A stretch of DNA of 38,036 nucleotides from Candidatus Cloacimonadota bacterium (GTDB lineage Bacteria; UBA4055), in assembly GCA_002742935.1 (NCBI GenBank), contig PDON01000036.1:1-38036 (forward strand), in the 5' to 3' direction. A program made the translations under genes and the position numbers. Under the pieces are notes generated by a model that was given only the letters and a program-made list of their open reading frames with translations, made no database searches and was not told where the DNA came from. This document shows positions 32,800 to 38,036 of this stretch, piece by piece (the first letter of the stretch is position 1; the number at the start of each line of letters is the position of its first letter).

Positions 32800-33366
32800 A
32801 TGGTAATGAGATATTTTTTTATAATAATTTTCTTTCTCTTTGTTTCAACATTGGTTGGACACCCCCATGAGTATGTAGATGTTAAGTTAAATATTGGATT
32901 GGATAAATCAGGATTGAATAAAATCTTTGCAAAATGGATATTTGATGATATGACCAGCCAGATTATTATAGGTGATTATGATAAAAATAGTAACAATATT
33001 TTAGAGGATCTTGAGAAGGTAAATATCGAAAATGATAATTTTAAATCTTTAAAGGAGTACAATCTGTTTGCTTCTTTGGAGATGGATGGTAAAAAAATTG
33101 ATACTAAGGAGTATTCAAACTTTGACTGTAGTGTTGAAAACTATAAAATAGTTTTTAGTTTTGATATTAATTTAGCTTCTTTAGAGAGTAAAATGTTTAA
33201 TAATCTAAAGTTCTATTTTGGTGAAGATACTAATTATACTGCTTACTTTCTTAACATTGAAGATGTAACTATAAAAAATGAGAGCTTAAAAGAGGTTGAT
33301 TGCTCATTGGAAAAAGTTCCCTTTGGATATACAATGTGTGATCAGCTCTCAATAACCTTTAAATAA
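32800..33366 (+). CDS. DUF1007 family protein, probable metal-transport partner
   Basis: 188 residues. Signal peptide at about 1-20, then 'HPHEYVDVKLNIGLD' (21-35), the usual DUF1007 start (HPH...), 'IFAKWIFDDMTSQIIIGDYD' and an acidic 'DKNSNNILEDLE' loop resembling a calcium- or metal-binding turn. DUF1007 proteins lie in the periplasm and commonly sit beside NicO-type nickel/cobalt or zinc transporters, as here, where a NicO gene follows. They probably supply or gate metal, which is inference from context. TAGGA precedes the ATG; Met3 is an alternative start. Confidence 0.8.
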   Translation: MVMRYFFIIIFFLFVSTLVGHPHEYVDVKLNIGLDKSGLNKIFAKWIFDDMTSQIIIGDYDKNSNNILEDLEKVNIENDNFKSLKEYNLFASLEMDGKKIDTKEYSNFDCSVENYKIVFSFDINLASLESKMFNNLKFYFGEDTNYTAYFLNIEDVTIKNESLKEVDCSLEKVPFGYTMCDQLSITFK

Positions 33367-33405
33367 CTCTTTTTAATGTGGCAGAGTTTTAATTTAGGAA
33401 ATTTT

Positions 33406-34137
33406 ATGGAAATATTTAATAGTATCTTTTTTCAGCTTACTAAGTATCAGCAGGAACTAAATAGCATCATATCCAATAACATAAGAAATATTGATGATGA
33501 TAAATCTCTTTTTTTTACTATAATTGTTTTGGGGCTGACTTTTTTTTACGGTGCTGTTCACGCCATTGGCCCAGGTCATGGAAAATCAATTGTTTCATCA
33601 TATTTACTTTTAGGAAAACACAACTATAAAAAATCTTTAAAGCTTGGGTTTTTAATATCTTTTTTTCATACACTATCTGCTATTCTTGTTACGGTGATTA
33701 TGTATTTTATTTTGGAAATGATTGTTTCCAGGTCTTTTCAGGAGCCTTATAACGTAATGGTAAAGGTTTCCGGGTTTTTTATTCTTGTCTCCGGATTCTA
33801 TTTGATTTACGAGTTTTTTATAAAGAAAGAGGATAGTTGTGAAGGTTTAAATTTAAACAGAAAAGATTTCGCTATTGCTTTTTCAGGAGGTATAGTTCCA
33901 TGTCCCGGAGTTATGAGTGTTCTCTTTTTTTCAATAATACTTAAGAAGATGTATATTGGTATTTTAGCGACTATATTTATGGGCTTAGGTATGGGGATTA
34001 CAATCTCTATATTTGGTTTGCTAGCTATATATTTAAAGGGTAGATCAATATTTTTAAATAGTAGGATCTACCTTGTAATTAATATTTTGAGTATTACTTT
34101 TATTTTCTTTATAGGTATGTTTTTGATAACTTCTTAA
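33406..34137 (+). CDS. NicO-family nickel/cobalt (or other divalent metal) transporter
   Basis: 243 residues from ATG 33406, which has TAGGA upstream; an in-frame ATG at 33376 lacks a ribosome site. 'YGAVHAIGPGHGKSIVSSYL' is the NicO/RcnA signature (HAxxPGHGK), here about residues 48-67. Roughly six membrane segments follow, with 'AFSGGIVPCPGVMSVLFFSI', the second conserved motif (GG..PCP), at about 164-183. RcnA-type proteins export Ni/Co; others import nickel. Direction and metal cannot be read from sequence. The DUF1007 gene upstream is a typical partner. Confidence 0.88.
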   Translation: MEIFNSIFFQLTKYQQELNSIISNNIRNIDDDKSLFFTIIVLGLTFFYGAVHAIGPGHGKSIVSSYLLLGKHNYKKSLKLGFLISFFHTLSAILVTVIMYFILEMIVSRSFQEPYNVMVKVSGFFILVSGFYLIYEFFIKKEDSCEGLNLNRKDFAIAFSGGIVPCPGVMSVLFFSIILKKMYIGILATIFMGLGMGITISIFGLLAIYLKGRSIFLNSRIYLVINILSITFIFFIGMFLITS

Positions 34138-34144
34138 GAGTTTT

Positions 34145-34210
34145 TATGGTTAAAAAATTTTATAATATTATTTTAATGGTTTTACAGAAATATTTTTATG
34201 TTTAACCATA
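34145..34210. repeat. 10-bp inverted repeat in the NicO / radical SAM gap
   Basis: TATGGTTAAA (34145-34154) is complementary to TTTAACCATA (34201-34210), with 46 bp between. A similar shorter hairpin (CATGG.TAAA/TTTAACCATG with one mismatch) sits at about 13632-13660. Could be an operator or an RNA hairpin. Confidence 0.35.
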
Positions 34211-34241
34211 GTTAAAATAAGAGTTTGGATTCTTGTAAATT

Positions 34242-35912
34242 ATGTCTCACTATTACAGCTATAAAGATTATATGAAAACTAGATATGGAGAGCCCTTATA
34301 CAGAGTTCCTGTTGACTTTAATTCCGGTTGTCCCAATAGAAGAGAGGATGGATCCGGAGGTTGTAGCTTTTGCTCCTTAAAGGGTAGCAGATCTGTCCAG
34401 ACTTTAAGTGTAGACTCGGTTGAGGATCAGATAAGAGAAGGGATATCTTTTGTAAAGAGAAGATACGGAGCAAAAAAAATAATGCTCTATTTTCAAGCCT
34501 ATACCTCATATTTTACTCCTAAGTGGCAAACTAAATATGAAGATCTTTTCAGAAGGTTTGAATTTGATGCTCTTTCCATAGGTACAAGACCTGATTGTTT
34601 AGATAACAGTGCAATTGATTATTTAGAAGGTTTATCCAAGAGATATGATCTTTTAATTGAGCTTGGAGTTCAAACTTCCAACAATAAAACTCTTGATCGA
34701 ATCAACAGAGGTCATAGTTATGAGGATAGCAGAGAAGCTATAATCAACCTAAGTAATAGAAATATAGATGTGGCTATTCATCTTATACTTGGTCTTCCCA
34801 GAGAGAGTTTTGAAGATTATCTTCAAACAGTGAAGGATTATGCCAAATTGCCTATTTCGGGTATTAAGTTTCACAATCTACATATAGTAAAAAATAGCCA
34901 GCTTGCTATTGAGTATGAAGAGGATAGATTCCCTCTTCTGTATGAACATCAATATTGTGAGTATCTCTGTAATCTCATAAGATATATTCCTTCAAATATC
35001 CCCATTATGAGAATATCTACAGATAGTGAAGAGAGTGATCTTATTGCTCCTAAGTGGCATATGAAAAAGGATCAATTTAAAAACTATTTTGAGAGATCTC
35101 TTATTTTAAGTAACTATAGGCAAGGTGATCTTGCCAATAATAGGGGTGAGGCTCTTCCTAGTAGTGAAGGTTTTATACCCAATATTGAAGATTTGAAGAA
35201 AAATTATGATTTAAGTATTGATGTTTATGAAAATTTTATAAAACCGTCCAATCTTGAGAGTAGGATTGAAATTGGTGATCTAAAAATTTTAGATATAGGT
35301 TTTGGTGCCGGTTATAAAATCTTAGAAGCTATAGAACTGGTTAAAAACAGTAAAAATAGTTTATCTATTACAGCTTTGGAAAAGGATAGAAGGGTTGTTT
35401 TATCATCATCAAAATATATGGAGTATCCAAACCATAGTTTCAATAACTCTCTTCTTGAACTTTACAACAATAGTAGGTCTAAATATAAAGGAAGTGATAT
35501 AAGTATCTATTTTGGTGATCTAAGATACTCATTAACAAAGCTAAACTGTGATTATGATATAGTTTTTTTAGACTCTTCATCTAAACCTAAAAACTTAGAG
35601 GCTCTTACGGTAGATTTTTTTAGAGAACTTAAGAATATTATTAAAGATAATAGTGTAGTAGTTACTATAGATTCATCTCTACCTGTTATAAATGGTTTTA
35701 TTAAAGCCGGATTTTTTGTAGTTCAAATTTTTAATAGCTTTTTAAAAAAGAGAGGTGTTATAGCATATTTGGATAGGTCTAATATTTTGAGTAACCAATC
35801 TTTAGAGAATAAAAAGCAACTTTCTAAGAGGAGGGATTTGGAGTATAGAGACCCTTTTTTTATATGGAGCTCCAAAGAGATTTTAAGGGATAGAGAGGAG
35901 AGGTTGCTATAA
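34242..35912 (+). CDS. radical SAM protein (YtqA/YhcC, TIGR01212-like) fused to an MnmD-like methyltransferase
   Basis: 556 residues. Residues 1-310 are a TIGR01212-type radical SAM domain: 'YSYKDYMKTRYGEPLYRVPV', cluster cysteines Cys30, Cys41 and Cys44 ('CPNRREDGSGGCSFC'), then 'SIGTRPDC', 'LIELGVQTSNNKTLDRINRGH' (split reading) and 'HLILGLPRES'. Residues 340-540 are a methyltransferase: AdoMet motif 'ILDIGFGAGYKILEAIEL' (about 361-378) and 'VFLDSSSKPKNLEALT', which resembles the 'DaFsP..npelWt' loop of the MnmC/MnmD (DUF752) family. Its upstream partner in B. subtilis, YtqA, has been linked to 5-aminomethyluridine formation in tRNA wobble U34, so the fusion would make mnm5U in one chain. 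That assignment is inference. Confidence 0.8.
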   Translation: MSHYYSYKDYMKTRYGEPLYRVPVDFNSGCPNRREDGSGGCSFCSLKGSRSVQTLSVDSVEDQIREGISFVKRRYGAKKIMLYFQAYTSYFTPKWQTKYEDLFRRFEFDALSIGTRPDCLDNSAIDYLEGLSKRYDLLIELGVQTSNNKTLDRINRGHSYEDSREAIINLSNRNIDVAIHLILGLPRESFEDYLQTVKDYAKLPISGIKFHNLHIVKNSQLAIEYEEDRFPLLYEHQYCEYLCNLIRYIPSNIPIMRISTDSEESDLIAPKWHMKKDQFKNYFERSLILSNYRQGDLANNRGEALPSSEGFIPNIEDLKKNYDLSIDVYENFIKPSNLESRIEIGDLKILDIGFGAGYKILEAIELVKNSKNSLSITALEKDRRVVLSSSKYMEYPNHSFNNSLLELYNNSRSKYKGSDISIYFGDLRYSLTKLNCDYDIVFLDSSSKPKNLEALTVDFFRELKNIIKDNSVVVTIDSSLPVINGFIKAGFFVVQIFNSFLKKRGVIAYLDRSNILSNQSLENKKQLSKRRDLEYRDPFFIWSSKEILRDREERLL

Positions 35913-35932
35913 CTTTCTGAAAAAGATTATAA

Positions 35933-35985
35933 TGCTCGCTTCTCAAAACTTTGACTTTTTATGGAACTTCTTTTGTAGCCAAAAG
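35933..35985 (-). repeat. dispersed intergenic repeat, copy B
   Basis: On the minus strand it reads 'TTCCATAAAAAGTCAAAG' then 'TTTTGAGAAGCGAGCA'. These match the ends of the repeat at 1150-1245 but without the palindrome-bearing insert. 'CCATAAAAAGT' also matches copy D (18680-18770). Confidence 0.5.
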
Positions 35986-36048
35986 AGACAAAACCTCTTC
36001 TTCTTTTTTCAAAGCCTATAAAATATAAAATTTATCTGTAAATATTAA

Positions 36049-36071
36049 GGGGTGGACCAATGATCCACCCC
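36049..36071 (-). terminator. terminator of pruA
   Basis: GGGGTGGA (36049-36056) pairs perfectly with TCCACCCC (36064-36071), 7-nt loop; on the minus strand it is followed by TTAATATTT. It lies about 30 nt beyond the pruA stop. Confidence 0.65.
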
Positions 36072-36101
36072 CCCTACAATTTTAATTTTATAGTTACAGG
36101 T

Positions 36102-37727
36102 TTATCCTTGATGAGGATATTTAAAGTCTGTTGGAGCTATAAAGGTCTCTTTTATAGTTCTAGGGCTAACCCATCTAAGGAGGTTGAGCTTAGATCCTGC
36201 CTTATCATTTGTACCTGACGCTCTTGAACCTCCAAATGGTTGTTGTCCAACAACTGCACCGGAAGGTTTGTCGTTAATATAGAAGTTTCCGGCTGCATTT
36301 TCTAGTTTGTCAATAGCAAATCTAGCAGCTAATCTATCTTGTGCAATAATTGATCCTGTTAAACCATACTCAGATGTAGTATCACAAATATTTAAGGTTT
36401 CTTCAAACTTATCATCTTCATAAACATAAACAGTTAAAACAGGTCCAAATAGCTCAATTTCCATTGTTTCATAGTTTGGTGTTTTCGCCTCAATAACTGT
36501 AGGATCTATAAAGAATCCTTTGCTATCATCAAAGTTGCCACCAAATAAAATCTCTGCATCCTTAGACTCTTTTGCTCTTGTTATATAGCTGGTTATCTCA
36601 TCGAAAGCTTTTTTATCAATAACGGCAGTCATAAAGCTTGAGAAATCTCTTACACAACCAACCTTAATCTCTTTTATCTGCTTAGCCATCAACTCTTTTA
36701 CTTCACCCCATATAGATTTAGGGATATAAGCTCTTGATGCCGCAGAACACTTTTGTCCTTGATACTCAAAAGCACCTCTAACCATTGCTGTAGCCAAGAT
36801 CTCTTTATTAGCTGATTTATGAGCAAAAATAAAATCTTTACCACCTGTTTCACCACAGATTCTAGGGTATGACTTATACTTGGCAATATTTTCACCAACA
36901 GTTTTCCACATCTGGTGAAACACACCTGTTGATCCCGTAAAATGGATACCTCCAAGATCTTCATGGTTCATTACTATATTTCCAACTTGAGATCCTCTTC
37001 CCGGAATAAAGTTTATTACTCCATCAGGGAATCCCGCCTCTTTAAATACTTGCATTAGATAGTAACCTGAAACAACAGCTGTTGATGCCGGTTTCCAAAC
37101 AGCAGTATTTCCCATAATAGCAGGAGCTGTAGGAAGATTTCCCGCAATAGCTGTAAAGTTAAAAGGAGTTACTGCAAATATAAAACCTTCAAGAGGTCTG
37201 TAATCAACTCTGTTGAAACAACCAGGAGATGATATAGGTTGCTCTCTGTATATATCTTCCATATACTCAACATTAAATCTTAAGAAATCACATATCTCAC
37301 AAGCTGAATCAATCTCTGCTTGAATGGATGTTTTACCTTGATTTAACATAGTTGCCGCATTTAGTATATATCTATACTTTTTACTTATAAGTTCAGCTGC
37401 TTTAAGTGCAATACTTGCTCTATCTTCTACGGGAAGTTTTGCCCACTCTTTTTTGGCTTCCATTGCTGCATCAATTGCCATTAATATCTCTTTTTCACCT
37501 GCTTGGTGATATGTAGCCAAAACATGACCATGTTCAGTAGGCATAACAGCTTTTTCTGTATTACCTGTAAAAATCTCTTTTCCTCCAATAATTAGAGGTA
37601 TCTCAATTTCTTGATTATACTGTTTATCTAACTCTTTTTGTAAAAGCTCTCTTTCCGGTGTACCCGGAGCGTATGAAAATACAGGTTCGTTTACAGCTTT
37701 TGGATAGCTAAATATTGCGTTTGCCAT
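36102..37727 (-). CDS. pruA: L-glutamate gamma-semialdehyde dehydrogenase (delta-1-pyrroline-5-carboxylate dehydrogenase)
   Basis: 541 residues, single-domain PruA of the Bacteroidetes/eukaryote kind with no proline-dehydrogenase half. 'VTPFNFTAIAGNLPTAPAIM' (about 185) is the PruA cofactor region, 'VWKPASTAVVSGYYLM' and 'FTGSTGVFHQMW' are NAD-binding elements, and the catalytic Cys lies in 'EYQGQKCSAASRAYIP' (about 320). 'GAVVGQQPFGGSRASGTNDK' near 505 is typical too. It oxidises glutamate semialdehyde to glutamate with NAD+, the second step of proline catabolism, also used from ornithine. AAGGGG precedes the ATG. A good promoter and a separate terminator make it a single-gene unit. Confidence 0.95.
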   Translation of the reverse strand: MANAIFSYPKAVNEPVFSYAPGTPERELLQKELDKQYNQEIEIPLIIGGKEIFTGNTEKAVMPTEHGHVLATYHQAGEKEILMAIDAAMEAKKEWAKLPVEDRASIALKAAELISKKYRYILNAATMLNQGKTSIQAEIDSACEICDFLRFNVEYMEDIYREQPISSPGCFNRVDYRPLEGFIFAVTPFNFTAIAGNLPTAPAIMGNTAVWKPASTAVVSGYYLMQVFKEAGFPDGVINFIPGRGSQVGNIVMNHEDLGGIHFTGSTGVFHQMWKTVGENIAKYKSYPRICGETGGKDFIFAHKSANKEILATAMVRGAFEYQGQKCSAASRAYIPKSIWGEVKELMAKQIKEIKVGCVRDFSSFMTAVIDKKAFDEITSYITRAKESKDAEILFGGNFDDSKGFFIDPTVIEAKTPNYETMEIELFGPVLTVYVYEDDKFEETLNICDTTSEYGLTGSIIAQDRLAARFAIDKLENAAGNFYINDKPSGAVVGQQPFGGSRASGTNDKAGSKLNLLRWVSPRTIKETFIAPTDFKYPHQG

Positions 37728-37763
37728 CTTTTCCCCTTTCGTGATTTTTTTCTTTTGTATATC

Positions 37764-37792
37764 TATATATAGAATATAAACGGAAATGTCAA
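37764..37792 (-). promoter_or_regulatory. sigma-70-type promoter of pruA
   Basis: On the minus strand TTGACA (37792 to 37787), 17 bp, TATATA (37769 to 37764). Predicted start near 37757, about 30 nt before the ATG. Confidence 0.7.
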
Positions 37793-37811
37793 ACTTATAG
37801 TTTTATAATAA

Positions 37812-37829
37812 TGATAATTTTAATTATCA
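37812..37829. promoter_or_regulatory. inverted repeat upstream of the pruA promoter
   Basis: TGATAATT-TT-AATTATCA, a perfect 8-bp inverted repeat, is centred about 63 bp upstream of the predicted pruA start, a position used by class I activators. It partly recalls an iron-box-like half-site (TGATAAT) but with 4-bp, not 1-bp, spacing. The regulator is unknown. Confidence 0.35.
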
Positions 37830-37934
37830 AAATATATTTCTTATATTTAAATAAAATTTATTATGTGCTTTATTTGTTTATATTTTTCTTTATTGTTTTA
37901 TGTAAGAAATCATGGTTATAAAGTAAGGTCGTTA

Positions 37935-37957
37935 TTTTTAGCCCGCATATTTCATGA
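37935..37957. repeat. transposon-end-like motif, copy 2
   Basis: CCCGCATATTTCATGA (37942-37957) is the exact reverse complement of 80-95, and neighbouring bases also agree. No transposase frame accompanies it inside the window, so it is either the edge of an element that continues beyond 38036 or a remnant. The last 309 bp contain no other gene. Confidence 0.4.
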
Positions 37958-38036
37958 GACTTTAAAATTCCTATAATTTTTCAAAAATTATTGCTCAATA
38001 ATAAAACGATCTGATATTTCTCCAAAAAATACTATG

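Noticed and set aside
37812..37829. Fur box upstream of pruA
   Set aside because: The half-sites TGATAAT/ATTATCA are 4 bp apart instead of 1 bp, and pruA has no iron link.
80..37957. The whole window as one composite transposon bounded by the inverted end motifs
   Set aside because: The interior is conserved housekeeping operons (ffh-rpsP-rimM-trmD-rplS, rpmF-plsX, purL-glyS), which are chromosomal; only the short motif is shared.

Overview
The window is a 38-kb, very AT-rich bacterial chromosome segment. It is mostly housekeeping genes, with some small mobile-element debris and one unusual intergenic region. Several markers suggest a Gram-negative, probably anaerobic member or relative of the Fibrobacteres-Chlorobi-Bacteroidetes (FCB) group. 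These are a GlmX-type alternative UDP-GlcNAc diphosphorylase/acetyltransferase (a Bacteroidetes-type family), a Bacteroidetes-like PruA, an S16 protein with a long charged C-terminal tail, a FeoA-FeoB fusion and a flavodoxin. The lineage is inferred from protein families only; no rRNA gene is present to settle it. TTG or GTG starts are used by several genes (rpsP, a glycosyltransferase, glmX), and good TTGACA-17-TATAAT-type promoters can be read in many gaps.

Layout. 0-1.3 kb: a transposase-like gene and repeat debris. 1.3-6.9 kb: FapA (DUF342), a GT28 lipid glycosyltransferase, a UMF1-type MFS transporter, a small secreted coiled-coil protein behind a perfect consensus promoter, and a GNAT acetyltransferase. 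7.3-11.3 kb (minus strand): an iron operon, feoAB - DUF2023 - DUF2325 - flavodoxin. 11.5-12.5 kb: thioredoxin reductase. 12.5-14.2 kb: a 1.8-kb region with no conventional gene. It holds three tandem paralogous micropeptide genes (24-30 codons, one membrane span each, minus strand) and two perfect TGTGA-N6-TCACA sites, each set 21 nt from a minus-strand -10 element. 14.2-18.5 kb: purL (PurS-PurL type, no glutaminase domain) and glyS. 18.9-22.4 kb: the classical ffh - rpsP - rimM - trmD - rplS block. 23.4-25.3 kb: DUF177 - rpmF - plsX. 25.4-29.5 kb: a tightly overlapping operon of a TPR protein, GlmX, a CtpA-type S41 protease and a response regulator. 29.5-31.1 kb: a UPF0158-like protein, a 37-codon micropeptide and a secreted hypothetical protein. 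31.1-35.9 kb: a GT2 / polyprenyl-phosphotransferase-like fusion, a DUF1007-NicO metal transport pair, and a radical SAM - MnmD-like methyltransferase fusion. 36.1-37.7 kb (minus): pruA.

The most interesting region is the micropeptide array at 12.9-13.9 kb. Its three peptides share a W-hydrophobic-LEF pattern with charged tails and similar leaders, and the region carries CRP/FNR-superfamily operators. It looks either like a type I toxin-antitoxin-style repeat locus (as ibs/sib or ldr are in enterics) or like a family of small accessory subunits of membrane complexes under redox or nitrosative control. Other items worth attention are two domain fusions, a dispersed ~80-100-bp intergenic repeat family, and a transposon-end-like motif present in opposite orientation near both ends of the window.
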